A stretch of DNA of 64,000 nt. It comes from Bacillota bacterium. GTDB lineage: Bacteria > Bacillota > Clostridia > Oscillospirales > Oscillospiraceae. This document shows positions 53,396 to 63,695 of this stretch, piece after piece. The position numbers and the translations under genes are program-made. The first letter of the stretch is position 1; the number at the start of each line of letters is the position of its first letter. The stretch covers positions 496,001 through 560,000 of the forward strand of contig JAEWKA010000004.1 of NCBI GenBank assembly GCA_023386265.1, read 5' to 3'. Below the pieces are notes generated by a model. That model was not told where the DNA came from, did no database searches, and saw nothing but the letters and a program-made list of their open reading frames with translations.

Positions 53396-54328
53396 GTGAC
53401 GAAGGTTTTTATAGCAGGTTCCGAGGGGACTGCGGGCTTAAGGCTCGCGTCTCGTCTTAAAGAGCGCCCCGACGTGGAGCTCCTTGAAATTGACAGCGCG
53501 CTCCGCAAGGAGCCAAACGAAATAAAAAAGCTCATAGAAAAATCAGACTTTGTCTTTTTGTGCCTGCCGGACAACGCGGCAAACGAGACTGTGGAACTTG
53601 CCAAGGGCACGAGTGCAAGGCTGATTGACACCTCCACAGCTCACCGCACCTCCGTAGGCTGGGCTTACGGCTTTCCTGAGCTTTCGGATAAGCATAGAAG
53701 CTCGATTGCTTCCGCAAAATACGTCGCCTCCCCCGGCTGCCATGCCAGCGGCTTTATCTCCCTTATATACCCTCTTATTTCCTTGGGAATAATTTCTCCC
53801 GACTGCCTTTTATCCTGCGTTTCGCTCACAGGCTACAGCGGCGGCGGAAAAAAGATGATTGCGGAATACGAAAACACCCCGCACGATGCGGAATTTGATA
53901 GCCCGAAACTCTATGCAATGCGTCAAAATCATAAACACCTGCCGGAAATCGTTTCCCAGTGCGGACTTGAAATCGCACCAATCTTCATGCCGGTCGTCGG
54001 GGATTTTTATGCAGGGATGCTCACAAGCATTCCGCTCCACATTTCACAGCTGAATGGGAAACATTCTGTTGCGGAAATTCGTGAGGTCTACAAGGCACAC
54101 TACAAGAATCAGAAGCTTATTAAGGTCTTGGACAATGAACCCTCTTCCCTCTTTGCGAACGCTCTAGCAGGGCGAGACGACATGGAGATTTTCGTTTCGG
54201 GCAATGATGAGAGGATACTGTTCTCATCCCGCTTCGATAATTTAGGCAAGGGTGCGGCGGGTGCGGCTATCGAGTGCTTCAATATAATGTGTGGTCTGCC
54301 AGAGGAAACGAGCCTGACGCTCAGCTGA
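53396..54328 (+). CDS. argC: N-acetyl-gamma-glutamyl-phosphate reductase (type 2, short form)
   Basis: 310 residues from the GTG at 53396 (TKVFIAGSEGTAGLRL); GGTGGTGATT precedes it, and in-frame upstream codons are unsupported. The active-site Cys is in SPGCHASGF, with the catalytic His near the C-terminal third. It is the short type-2 ArgC, about 35 residues smaller than the E. coli form. It reduces N-acetylglutamyl phosphate to the semialdehyde. First gene of the arginine operon. Confidence 0.94.
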   Translation: MTKVFIAGSEGTAGLRLASRLKERPDVELLEIDSALRKEPNEIKKLIEKSDFVFLCLPDNAANETVELAKGTSARLIDTSTAHRTSVGWAYGFPELSDKHRSSIASAKYVASPGCHASGFISLIYPLISLGIISPDCLLSCVSLTGYSGGGKKMIAEYENTPHDAEFDSPKLYAMRQNHKHLPEIVSQCGLEIAPIFMPVVGDFYAGMLTSIPLHISQLNGKHSVAEIREVYKAHYKNQKLIKVLDNEPSSLFANALAGRDDMEIFVSGNDERILFSSRFDNLGKGAAGAAIECFNIMCGLPEETSLTLS

Positions 54329-54371
54329 AGTACTCAGATATTTAACAAGAACACTTGGAGGTTAACATAAT

Positions 54372-55580
54372 ATGTTATATATTGAAGGCGGCGTTTGCGC
54401 GCCGAAAGGCTTTTTGGCCTCGGGCATAGGCTGTGGTATCAGGAGAGCCGGAAAAAAAGATCTCGCTCTCATCGTGAGCCAGAAACGGTGCGCGGCTGCG
54501 GGAGTATATACGAAGAATCTTGTCAAGGGCGCACCGATTATTGTGACTCAGGATCATATCAAAAACGGCTACGCGAGAGCGATAATCGTGAACAGCGGCA
54601 ATGCGAACACCTGCAACGACAATGGCATTGAGATTGCCGAGGGTATGTGTGAGCTTGTCGAAAAGTTCACAGGCGTATCTTCCAGTGACGTAGTCGTCGG
54701 CTCTACCGGCGTCATCGGGCAAAAGCTCAGTCTTGAACCTATAAGCTGCGGAATGTCCGCGCTCGTCATGAGACTCGGCAAGAATTCCGAAGATGCAGCG
54801 ACAGCGATTATGACCACCGACACCGTAAAAAAGGAAGTCGCGGTTAAGTTCGAGCTCGGAGGTAAAACGGTCAAAATGGGTGCTATTGCCAAGGGCAGCG
54901 GTATGATACATCCCGACATGGCTACGATGCTCGTTTTTGTAACCACAGACGCCGCGATTAACCCCGAAATGCTTCAAAAGGCACTGGAATTCAGTATACA
55001 GGACAGTTTTAACATGATAAGCGTTGACCGCGACACCTCGACGAATGACACGATGGTTGTCCTCGCCAACGGCATGGCAGAAAACCAAGAGATTGTTTCC
55101 GAGGGCAAAGATTTCGATGCTTTCAAGGCCGCACTCTATGAGCTGAGTCTCGACCTAAGCCGCCGCATCGCTAAGGACGGCGAAGGCGCAACAAAACTCC
55201 TCGAGTGCGTCGTTACAGGCGCAAAGAGCACGGAGGACGCGAGAAAGATTGCTAAAAGCGTTATCTGCTCTCCCCTTCTCAAATGCGCAATGTTCGGCTC
55301 GGACGCAAACTGGGGCCGAGTCCTCTGCGCGATTGGATATGCGGGCGCAGATGTTGACGTTACAAAGGTCGCGGTGGGTTTTAAATCCGACGGAGGAGAA
55401 ATCAAGGTCTGCGAAAACGGCGGAGGAATTGAATTCTCTGAGAAAAAGGCCAAGGAAGTTTTATCCCACGGGGATATAATAATTGATGTTAAGCTCGGGG
55501 ACGGAGATGCCTCCGCCACAGCCTTCGGCTGCGATCTCACATACGATTACGTTAAGATAAACGGCGACTATCGCAGTTGA
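54372..55580 (+). CDS. argJ: Bifunctional ornithine acetyltransferase / N-acetylglutamate synthase
   Basis: 402 residues, ATG after GGAGGTTAACATA. GIRRAGKKDLALI at the N terminus and the autocleavage region KGSGMIHPDMATMLVF, where the Thr becomes the nucleophile of the beta chain, identify ArgJ; FGSDANWGRV is in the C-terminal part. It recycles the acetyl group from N-acetylornithine to glutamate. No argA or argE is needed in such a cyclic pathway, and none is present. Confidence 0.96.
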   Translation: MLYIEGGVCAPKGFLASGIGCGIRRAGKKDLALIVSQKRCAAAGVYTKNLVKGAPIIVTQDHIKNGYARAIIVNSGNANTCNDNGIEIAEGMCELVEKFTGVSSSDVVVGSTGVIGQKLSLEPISCGMSALVMRLGKNSEDAATAIMTTDTVKKEVAVKFELGGKTVKMGAIAKGSGMIHPDMATMLVFVTTDAAINPEMLQKALEFSIQDSFNMISVDRDTSTNDTMVVLANGMAENQEIVSEGKDFDAFKAALYELSLDLSRRIAKDGEGATKLLECVVTGAKSTEDARKIAKSVICSPLLKCAMFGSDANWGRVLCAIGYAGADVDVTKVAVGFKSDGGEIKVCENGGGIEFSEKKAKEVLSHGDIIIDVKLGDGDASATAFGCDLTYDYVKINGDYRS

Positions 55581-55607
55581 CATAATAATTTTAAGGGGAG
55601 ATAGACA

Positions 55608-56465
55608 ATGGACGAAACATTGACTAACGCGCAGCGGGCGAAGGTACTCATTGAGGCTCTTCCCTATATTCAGCGCTACAACAATAAAATAATCGTCGTC
55701 AAATATGGCGGAAGCGCGATGATAAACGAAGACCTTAAACGCGCCGTGATGGGAGATATAGTTCTGCTCTCGCTCATCGGCGTCAAGGTCGTGCTCGTTC
55801 ACGGCGGCGGGCCGGAGATTAACGATACTCTGGGGCGCATGGGTATGGAGACGCAGTTTGTCGACGGCCTGCGAGTGACCGACAAGGACACTGCGGAGGT
55901 TGTGCAAATGGTACTTGCGGGCAAAATCTCCAAGAACCTCGTGAACCTCATCGGCAACATGGGCGGACGCGCAATCGGGCTTTCGGGCATGGACGGACAT
56001 ATGATTGAGGCCGAAATACTGCGCGACGATCTCGGCTATGTCGGCGAGATAACGAATATCGACCCGAGGCCGATACTCGACGTACTCGACAAGGGCTATA
56101 TTCCCGTCGTTTCGACCATCGGCTGCGACAAGGAAGGGAATTCCTACAATATAAATGCCGACACTGCCGCAAGCCGTATCGCCGGAACGCTGAAAGCGGA
56201 AAGTCTTGTGTCAATGACGGATATTTCGGGACTTTTGCTTGACAAGGAAGACCCTAAATCGCTTATACCTGTAGTCAATGTCAGCGAAGCACCGCAACTC
56301 ATGCGCGAGGGCGTCATTTCGGGCGGCATGATTCCAAAAGTCGAATGCTGCATTGAAGCTATCAGGCGCGGCGTTAAAAGGGTATTTATAATCGATGGGC
56401 GTGTGCCTCACTCGATACTGATTGAAACTCTCACTGACGAGGGCATCGGAACGATGTTCGTATAA
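55608..56465 (+). CDS. argB: Acetylglutamate kinase
   Basis: 285 residues, ATG after GGGGAGATAGACA. IIVVKYGGSAM and VLVHGGGPEINDTL bind the phosphate and substrate. The N-terminal helix (TNAQRAKVLIEALPYIQRYN) is of the kind that forms hexamers in arginine-inhibited forms, so feedback control is plausible. Confidence 0.97.
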   Translation: MDETLTNAQRAKVLIEALPYIQRYNNKIIVVKYGGSAMINEDLKRAVMGDIVLLSLIGVKVVLVHGGGPEINDTLGRMGMETQFVDGLRVTDKDTAEVVQMVLAGKISKNLVNLIGNMGGRAIGLSGMDGHMIEAEILRDDLGYVGEITNIDPRPILDVLDKGYIPVVSTIGCDKEGNSYNINADTAASRIAGTLKAESLVSMTDISGLLLDKEDPKSLIPVVNVSEAPQLMREGVISGGMIPKVECCIEAIRRGVKRVFIIDGRVPHSILIETLTDEGIGTMFV

Positions 56466-56490
56466 GTTCACATGAAATTGGAGCGTTGAT

Positions 56491-57651
56491 ATGTATATAA
56501 TCGAACTCGACAAGGCTTTTGTTGCAAATACTTATGCAAGGTCGCCTTTGGTGGCGACAAGCGGAAGCGGCGCTGTTATAAGAGATGAAAACGGCAAGGA
56601 ATTCATTGATCTCGGCAGCGGCATCGGCGTCAACTGCTTCGGTGCCTGCGACGATGAATGGGTCAGTGCCATTGAAACCCAACTCCATAAGCTTCAGCAC
56701 ATCTCGAACCTCTACTACACGGAGCCGCAGGCGGAGCTCGCATCGCTCCTCTGCGAGAAGACCGGCATGAATAAGGTCTTCTTCGGAAACTCAGGCGCGG
56801 AGGCGAATGAGTGCGCAATAAAATGCGCGAGAAAATATTCCTCCGACAAGTACGGCGCGGGACGAAGCACGATTATAACGCTCACGAACAGCTTCCATGG
56901 GCGCACACTTGCGACGCTCTCTGCCACAGGTCAGGACAGCATGCATGTCCATTTTGCACCTTTCCTTGAGGGCTTCAAATATGCACCTGCGAACGATTTT
57001 GCGGCGCTCGAAGACATGTGCGACAGCACGGTTTGCGCGGTGATGCTGGAGATAGTGCAGGGCGAGGGTGGTGTTATTCCGCTTGATAAAGACTATGTCA
57101 CGAAGGTATCAGAGTTCTGCGCTGAAAAGAATGTTCTCCTAATTATCGACGAGGTGCAGACGGGAAACGGCAGAACAGGCACACTTTATGCCTATATGCA
57201 ATATGGAATTACACCGGACATTGTGACTACGGCAAAGGGATTGGGCGGAGGTTTGCCTCTCGGTTGCGCGATGCTCGGCGAAAAGGTCAAGGACACCATG
57301 ACGGCTGGAACGCACGGCTCCACCTTTGGAGGAAACCCCATTTGTGCAGCGGGGGCTTTGAATATTCTTTCAAGGCTCGACGAAACGCTCATGGCTGATG
57401 TCATAAAAAAGGGCGAATACATCAAAGCGGAGCTTGAGGGCACAAAGGGTGTCAAGTCCGTCACGGGACTTGGGCTTATGCTCGGCATCGAAACCGAAAA
57501 GGACGCCAAAATCATCGCCGCCGAATGCCTTGAAAAAGGTGTCATCGTGCTGACGGCGAAGACCAAGGTAAGGGTGCTGCCTCCGCTTACTATTAAACAG
57601 GAAGAACTTGAAAAAGCTATACAGATTTTGAAGGGAGTTATCGCACAATGA
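56491..57651 (+). CDS. argD: Acetylornithine aminotransferase
   Basis: 386 residues. GSGIGVNCFGAC, NSGAEANECAIK, LIIDEVQTGNGRTG and the PLP lysine in TTAKGLGGGLPLG are class III aminotransferase motifs. It turns N-acetylglutamate semialdehyde into N-acetylornithine. It overlaps argF by four bases. It could also serve in lysine synthesis (succinyl-DAP), as ArgD does elsewhere. Confidence 0.95.
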   Translation: MYIIELDKAFVANTYARSPLVATSGSGAVIRDENGKEFIDLGSGIGVNCFGACDDEWVSAIETQLHKLQHISNLYYTEPQAELASLLCEKTGMNKVFFGNSGAEANECAIKCARKYSSDKYGAGRSTIITLTNSFHGRTLATLSATGQDSMHVHFAPFLEGFKYAPANDFAALEDMCDSTVCAVMLEIVQGEGGVIPLDKDYVTKVSEFCAEKNVLLIIDEVQTGNGRTGTLYAYMQYGITPDIVTTAKGLGGGLPLGCAMLGEKVKDTMTAGTHGSTFGGNPICAAGALNILSRLDETLMADVIKKGEYIKAELEGTKGVKSVTGLGLMLGIETEKDAKIIAAECLEKGVIVLTAKTKVRVLPPLTIKQEELEKAIQILKGVIAQ

Positions 57652-58556
57652 AGCATCTTCTGAAACTTTCCGACCTCACTCCGGATGAGATTATCGGAAT
57701 ACTCAACCTTGCCGACCAGCTCAAATACGAGCATAAGAACGGCATCGAACACCCCCATCTCAAGGGAAAAACTTTGGGGATGATTTTTCAGAAAAGCTCG
57801 ACACGCACAAGAGTCAGCTTTGAAGTCGGGATGTATCAGCTCGGAGGAAACGCTCTTTTTCTATCCTCACGCGACCTTCAAATCGGGCGCGGAGAACCGG
57901 TTCAGGACACCGCCCGCGTGCTCTCCCGCTATCTGGATGGCATAATGATACGTACCTTTGCTCAGCAGGAGGTTGAAGACCTCGCAAAATATGGCTCTAT
58001 TCCAATAATAAACGGTCTTACGGACTACGCCCATCCCTGTCAGGTTCTGGCGGACCTTATGACCATACGCGAATACAAGCACTCTTTCAAGGGACTAAAG
58101 CTTTGTTTCATCGGCGACGGCAACAACATGGCAAACTCTCTTATGGTCGGCTGTATCAAGATGGGCATGTCCGTCGCGATTGCCTGCCCCGAAAGCTTTA
58201 AGCCGGACGCCGCTTTGATGAAGTGGGCAGCGGAAAACGGCGATTTCCTTTGTACATCCGATGTTCTCCTTGCAGCGAAGGATGCGGATGTTATTTACAC
58301 CGACGTCTGGGCCTCGATGGGGCAGGAGGACGAATTCGAAAGCCGCTGTACGATCTTCCAGCGCTTCCAGATAAACGACGAGGTTATGGCGCTCGCAAAG
58401 CCGGATGCGATTATTCAGCACTGCCTGCCCGCCCACCGCGGGGAGGAAATTACAGAAAAGGTATTTGAAGCCCACGCAAATGAGCTGTTTGACGAAGCAG
58501 AAAACAGGCTGCACGCCCAAAAGGCTGTTTTAGTCAAGCTCCTCGGCAGTAACTGA
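57648..58556 (+). CDS. argF: Ornithine carbamoyltransferase
   Basis: 302 residues. QKSSTRTRVSFEVG is the carbamoyl phosphate motif and IQHCLPAHRGEEIT holds the ornithine-binding Cys of HCLP. It makes citrulline from ornithine and carbamoyl phosphate, the product of the two following genes, from which it is separated by only four bases. Confidence 0.97.
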   Translation: MKHLLKLSDLTPDEIIGILNLADQLKYEHKNGIEHPHLKGKTLGMIFQKSSTRTRVSFEVGMYQLGGNALFLSSRDLQIGRGEPVQDTARVLSRYLDGIMIRTFAQQEVEDLAKYGSIPIINGLTDYAHPCQVLADLMTIREYKHSFKGLKLCFIGDGNNMANSLMVGCIKMGMSVAIACPESFKPDAALMKWAAENGDFLCTSDVLLAAKDADVIYTDVWASMGQEDEFESRCTIFQRFQINDEVMALAKPDAIIQHCLPAHRGEEITEKVFEAHANELFDEAENRLHAQKAVLVKLLGSN

Positions 58557-58560
58557 GCAT

Positions 58561-59637
58561 ATGAATAAGATTTATTTGGTTCTTGAAAATGGTCGGGTCT
58601 TCGAAGGCGAATCCTTCGGAGCCCAAGGCGAAGCTGTCGGCGAACTTGTTTTTACAACAGGTGTTGTAGGCTATGTTGAAACGCTGACCGATCCGAGCTA
58701 CGCCGGACAGATTATCATGCATACCTTCCCTGAGATGGGTAACTATGGCATCATTCATGAAGATTATGAGAGCTGGAAGTGCCACGCAAAAGGCGTTGTC
58801 GTCCGCAACTTCTGCAAAGCGCCTTCGAATTTCCGCAGCGAGGAAACGCTCGACGCGTTCTTGAAACATCAGGGAGTCGTCGGCATCTGCGGTTTGGATA
58901 CGCGTGAGATAACCCAGATTATCCGCGAAACTGGCGTTATGAACGCCATGATAACAAAAACGAGGCCCAAAGACGTGCCCGAAATAGTGAAAAGCTATAC
59001 GGTCACGGGTGTTGTTTCCGAAACGAGCACCAAAAGCCCCTATATTGTCGCACCGAAGGGTGAAGCGAAATACAGTGTCGCTCTCATCGATTATGGAGCG
59101 AAAAGAAACATCATCCGTGAGCTTGCAGAACTTGGCTGCAAGGTCACGGTGTTTTCTTATAATGCGAAAGCGAGCGAGATACTCGCCATGAAGCCGGACG
59201 GGGTCATGCTTTCAAACGGGGCGGGCGATCCTACGGAGAACATCGATTGCATCACTGAAATTAAAGAGCTACTCGGAAAGGTTCCGATTTTCGGAATCTG
59301 CCTTGGGCATCAGCTCCTCGCTCTCGCGGCGGGGGCAAAAACAGAAAAACTGCGTTATGGACACCGCGGCGGCAATCAGCCGGTTAAAGACCTTGCGAGC
59401 GATCGGGTTTACATAACGTCTCAAAACCATGGCTATGCTGTCATCTCGGAGAGCCTTGACAAGAGCGTTGCTAAGCTAAGTTATGTAAACCTTAATGACA
59501 ACACTTGCGAGGGGCTCGACTACCCGACACTCGGAGCGTTCTCGCTTCAGTTTCACCCGGAGGCGCACTGCGGCCCACGAGATATGCGCTTTGCTTTTAG
59601 AAAGTTTCTTGACCTTATGGACGGAGGTGAAAAATAA
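58561..59637 (+). CDS. carA: Carbamoyl phosphate synthase small subunit
   Basis: 358 residues. The N-terminal domain has LVFTTGVVGYVETLTDPSYA; the glutaminase has GICLGHQLLALAAGAK with nucleophile Cys247 and FHPEA with the catalytic His. It frees ammonia from glutamine for CarB. The stop overlaps the carB ATG by one base. Confidence 0.97.
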   Translation: MNKIYLVLENGRVFEGESFGAQGEAVGELVFTTGVVGYVETLTDPSYAGQIIMHTFPEMGNYGIIHEDYESWKCHAKGVVVRNFCKAPSNFRSEETLDAFLKHQGVVGICGLDTREITQIIRETGVMNAMITKTRPKDVPEIVKSYTVTGVVSETSTKSPYIVAPKGEAKYSVALIDYGAKRNIIRELAELGCKVTVFSYNAKASEILAMKPDGVMLSNGAGDPTENIDCITEIKELLGKVPIFGICLGHQLLALAAGAKTEKLRYGHRGGNQPVKDLASDRVYITSQNHGYAVISESLDKSVAKLSYVNLNDNTCEGLDYPTLGAFSLQFHPEAHCGPRDMRFAFRKFLDLMDGGEK

Positions 59638-62600
59638 TGCCTGTAGATAAATCTATCAAAAAAGTGCTCGTCATTGGCTCCGGCCCAATTGTAATTGGCC
59701 AGGCCGCGGAATTCGACTATGCGGGAAATCAGGCCTGCCGTGTCCTCAAGGAGGCGGGGCTTAATGTTGTTCTTGTGAACTCAAACCCCGCGACGATAAT
59801 GACAGACACCTCGCTTGCAAACGAAATCTACCTTGAGCCGCTCACCTGCGAAACAGTGAAGCGCATAATCGAAAAGGAACATCCTGATAGCATTTTGGCA
59901 TCGCTGGGCGGACAGACGGGGCTCACAATCGCCATGCAGCTCAGCAAAGAGGGCTACCTCGATAAAGTGGGTGTAAGGCTTCTCGGCACTTCGGCGGAAG
60001 CCATTGACAAGGCTGAAGACAGGCAACTTTTCCGCGATACGATGCTCAAAATCGGTCAGCCCATCATTCCCTCTGATGTGGCAAACGACCTCGAACGCTC
60101 ACTTGCGATTGCAAGCGAGATTGGCTATCCCGTAATCGTCCGGCCCGCGTTTACCTTGGGCGGAGGTGGCGGCGGAGTAGCCTGGAGCGAGGAAGAGCTA
60201 AGAATCATTGCGCGAAACGGGCTCATGCTCTCCCCTATCACTCAGATACTTGTTGAGCGCTACATTGCAGGCTGGAAGGAAATTGAGTTTGAGGTCCTCC
60301 GAGACAGGGCCGGTAACGTCATAGCGGTCTGTTCGATGGAGAATTTTGACCCCGTCGGCGTCCACACGGGCGACAGCATCGTTGTCGCGCCCGCGATGAC
60401 GCTCTCCGACAGAGAGTATCAGATGCTCCGCTCGGCATCACTCGATATTATAACGGAGCTTGGCATTGAGGGCGGGTGTAACTGCCAGTTTGCGCTTAAC
60501 CCCCACAGCTTTGAATATACCGTCATCGAGGTCAACCCCCGAGTGTCCCGTTCCTCCGCTCTTGCCAGTAAGGCGACGGGCTATCCGATAGCCAAGGTAG
60601 CGGCGAAAATCGCCCTCGGCTACACGCTCGATGAAATCCGAAACGACGTTACCGGCAAAACGAGCGCCTGCTTTGAGCCTACGGTCGACTACGTTGTCTG
60701 CAAGCTGCCGAAGTGGCCGTTTGACAAGTTCATTGTTGCGGACAGAACTCTCGGAACGCAGATGAAGGCGACTGGCGAGGTTATGGCTATTGCCTCCTGC
60801 TTCGAAGCGGCAATCATGAAAGCTGTGCGCGGAGCGGAGCTCGGGCTTGATACTCTGAACCCAAAACAGCCAATAACGGTTGACATAATTTCCGTACTAC
60901 ACAAGGTTGACGATAGGCGTCTCTTTACGGTTTTCACCGCGCTTAAGCAAGGCGTTAGTGTCGAGATGATAAACGAAATAACGAAAATCGATCCGTGGTT
61001 CTTGCATAAGCTCAAAAATCTGGCAGATTTTGAGAATGGGATATCCGAAAAGGGTCTGTCTTCGGAAAACTACAAACAAGGCAAATACTACGGCTACACC
61101 GACAAGGCGCTCGAACGAATATCCGGTGGCAAGGTCGAAACTCCTTTGAAGCTCTCCTACAAAATGGTCGATACCTGCGCCGCGGAATTCGCTGCTGAAA
61201 CACCCTACTTCTACTCGGGCTGCGACGCACACTGCGAGGCAAGGCCTTTCATTAAGGGCGCGAAGGAGCGTATAATCGTTTTGGGCAGCGGACCCATCCG
61301 CATCGGTCAGGGCATCGAGTTCGACTACAGCTCCGTCCACTGCGTAAAAACCCTTAAGGAGCTGGGTTTTGAGGTCATTATTATCAACAACAACCCCGAG
61401 ACTGTCTCAACTGACTTTGATACCGCGGACAGGCTCTATTTCGAACCGCTGACCTTTGAGGACGTCATGCATGTTGTCGACGTCGAAAAGCCCTATGGCG
61501 TTGTTGTAGCCTTCGGCGGACAGACAGCAATCAACCTCACCCACTCGCTGAGCGCCGACGGCATCAAAATTCTCGGAACTTCGGCGGAGAGCATCGATCT
61601 TGCGGAGGATCGCTTGCGCTTTGACACACTTCTCGAAACGTTCAATATCCGCCGCCCGAAGGGCCTGAGCGCCCTTACTTTGGAGGATGCTCTAAGCGCT
61701 GCATCGGCTCTCGGCTATCCTGTTTTGCTGCGTCCCTCCTATGTTATCGGCGGCCAGAATATGACCATTGCCTACACTGACGAAAATGTGCGCCAGTACA
61801 TGAACATCATCCTCACTCAGGGCATCGAAAACCCTGTTTTGGTCGATAAATACATGATGGGCACAGAGCTCGAGGTTGACATAATCTGTGACGGTGAGGA
61901 CGTTCTGATACCGGGCATAATGCAGCACATCGAGCGCGCCGGCGTTCATAGCGGAGACAGTATTGCAGTCTATCCGCCCTACAACATCGGCGATAAGATG
62001 CTCACGAACATCATCGAAGTCTCAACAAAGCTCGCTCTTTCAATTGGTACGCGCGGACTTGTCAATATTCAGTACCTCATATACGGCGGCGAGCTTTACG
62101 TTATCGAGGTCAACCCCCGTGCGTCGCGAACTATTCCGTATATCAGCAAGGTCACGGGGCTGCCAATGGTCAACATTGCAACTCGCCTGATGGTCGGCGA
62201 AAGCCTTAAAAACCTGCCATACGGCAAGGGACTGTATAAGCAACCGCCCTATGTAACGGTCAAGGTTCCGGTTTTCTCCTTTGAAAAGCTGCAGGGCGTG
62301 AATTCCTCGCTAAGTCCGGAAATGAAGTCCACCGGCGAAGTCCTTGGCATCGGCAAGACACTCGAGGAAGCGCTCTTCAAGGGGCTTCTGTCTGCGGGTT
62401 TCCATCTTGACTCTCACTCCAAAAGCGGCGACAAGGGCGTATTTATCAGCGTCAACAAGCAGGATAGATTCGAAGTCATTGACCTTGCGCGAAAGTTTGA
62501 AGAACTTGGCTTCAAGCTCTATGCAACGGAGGGCAATGCGCACGAGATTGAGCGTCTCGGAGCCGACGTGACTGTTGTCGGAAAGCTATGCGACGAAACA

Positions 62601-63671
62601 AACGCCCTTACTCTGCTCGAGGACGGAAAAATCTCGTACCTTATCATGACTGGAACGACCGAGCCGAACTATGTAAGCGACTATATTCGCATCAATCGCC
62701 GCGCGCTCCAGCTCTCAATCCCCTGCCTGACTTCCCTCGACACCGCGAACGCGCTTGCTGACATGCTCTCGAGCCGCTATAACGAGCACAACACGGAGCT
62801 TGTGGATATCGCACATATGCGCACCCAACGCGAGCAGCTTTCCTTTGCAAAAATGGAGGGCAGCGGCGACGATTACATCTTCTTCGAAAACTTTGACGGC
62901 TCTATCTCCTGCCCCGAGTCGCTCAGCACCTCGCTTGCCGACCGTCACTTCGGCATAGGCGGAACGGGAATCGTGCTGATTGAACACTCCGATGTAGCAG
63001 ACGCAAAGATGCGCATTTTTAACGCAGACGGCTCGGAGAGCGGCATGGCGGGCAACGGCATACGTTGTGTCGGAAAATATCTGCATGACCGCGGCATCGT
63101 CCCCAAGACGGAAATGACTATTGAGACTGAGAGCGGCATAAAAGAGCTGACGCTCTATTCCTTTGGCGGTGAAGTCCGCTCCGTACGAGTTAATATGGGG
63201 CGTGCCGAGCTCGCACCCTTATCGATACCCGTGAAACTCTCAGGCGATAAAATCAGAAATAAAAAAGTAAAAGTCGCGGACGGCGAATATGCGATAAGCT
63301 GTGTTAATATAGGAAACCCCCATTGCGTAGTTTTCTTTGACAGAGTTGATCGTGTGGACGTAGCGCAATTAGGTCCCCTCTTTGAAAACGACCCGCTCTT
63401 CCCAGAGCGTGTGAATACAGAATTTGTACGCGTCGTAAACGGCAACACGCTGAAAATGCGTGTCTGGGAGCGCGGGAACGGCGAGACTCTCGCCTGCGGC
63501 ACGGGCGCGTGCGCGGCAGTCGTCGCGGCGGTTGAAAACGGCTTCTGCAATAAAGGCGAGGATGTTACGGTCAAGGTGCGCGGCGGTGAGCTCATCGTTA
63601 ACTACACGGACGGCGCAGTATATCTAACAGGTAACGCCAGCCTTGTTTATAACGGTACCGTAGAACTCTGA
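59637..63671 (+). CDS. carB: Carbamoyl phosphate synthase large subunit fused to a DapF-like epimerase domain
   Basis: 1344 residues in one uninterrupted frame. Residues 1 to about 1060 are a full CarB: two ATP-grasp halves (GSGPIVIGQAAEFDYAGNQA; GSGPIRIGQGIEFDYSSVH), an oligomerisation domain and an MGS-like allosteric domain ending SRYNEHNTELVDIAHM. After a short linker, residues about 1067-1344 form a complete diaminopimelate epimerase-like domain: NADGSESGMAGNGIRC, IGNPHC, FPERVNTEFV, RVWERGNGETLACGTGACA. The second catalytic Cys (1287) is kept. The first, in the usual CGNG, is Ala1138, and the Asn of GxGND is Asp1078. Ordinary two-base epimerisation is therefore doubtful. No ribosome site or separate start precedes the DapF part. 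Confidence 0.95.
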   Translation: MPVDKSIKKVLVIGSGPIVIGQAAEFDYAGNQACRVLKEAGLNVVLVNSNPATIMTDTSLANEIYLEPLTCETVKRIIEKEHPDSILASLGGQTGLTIAMQLSKEGYLDKVGVRLLGTSAEAIDKAEDRQLFRDTMLKIGQPIIPSDVANDLERSLAIASEIGYPVIVRPAFTLGGGGGGVAWSEEELRIIARNGLMLSPITQILVERYIAGWKEIEFEVLRDRAGNVIAVCSMENFDPVGVHTGDSIVVAPAMTLSDREYQMLRSASLDIITELGIEGGCNCQFALNPHSFEYTVIEVNPRVSRSSALASKATGYPIAKVAAKIALGYTLDEIRNDVTGKTSACFEPTVDYVVCKLPKWPFDKFIVADRTLGTQMKATGEVMAIASCFEAAIMKAVRGAELGLDTLNPKQPITVDIISVLHKVDDRRLFTVFTALKQGVSVEMINEITKIDPWFLHKLKNLADFENGISEKGLSSENYKQGKYYGYTDKALERISGGKVETPLKLSYKMVDTCAAEFAAETPYFYSGCDAHCEARPFIKGAKERIIVLGSGPIRIGQGIEFDYSSVHCVKTLKELGFEVIIINNNPETVSTDFDTADRLYFEPLTFEDVMHVVDVEKPYGVVVAFGGQTAINLTHSLSADGIKILGTSAESIDLAEDRLRFDTLLETFNIRRPKGLSALTLEDALSAASALGYPVLLRPSYVIGGQNMTIAYTDENVRQYMNIILTQGIENPVLVDKYMMGTELEVDIICDGEDVLIPGIMQHIERAGVHSGDSIAVYPPYNIGDKMLTNIIEVSTKLALSIGTRGLVNIQYLIYGGELYVIEVNPRASRTIPYISKVTGLPMVNIATRLMVGESLKNLPYGKGLYKQPPYVTVKVPVFSFEKLQGVNSSLSPEMKSTGEVLGIGKTLEEALFKGLLSAGFHLDSHSKSGDKGVFISVNKQDRFEVIDLARKFEELGFKLYATEGNAHEIERLGADVTVVGKLCDETNALTLLEDGKISYLIMTGTTEPNYVSDYIRINRRALQLSIPCLTSLDTANALADMLSSRYNEHNTELVDIAHMRTQREQLSFAKMEGSGDDYIFFENFDGSISCPESLSTSLADRHFGIGGTGIVLIEHSDVADAKMRIFNADGSESGMAGNGIRCVGKYLHDRGIVPKTEMTIETESGIKELTLYSFGGEVRSVRVNMGRAELAPLSIPVKLSGDKIRNKKVKVADGEYAISCVNIGNPHCVVFFDRVDRVDVAQLGPLFENDPLFPERVNTEFVRVVNGNTLKMRVWERGNGETLACGTGACAAVVAAVENGFCNKGEDVTVKVRGGELIVNYTDGAVYLTGNASLVYNGTVEL

Positions 63672-63695
63672 AATTGATTTTAAACTGATTATGTG

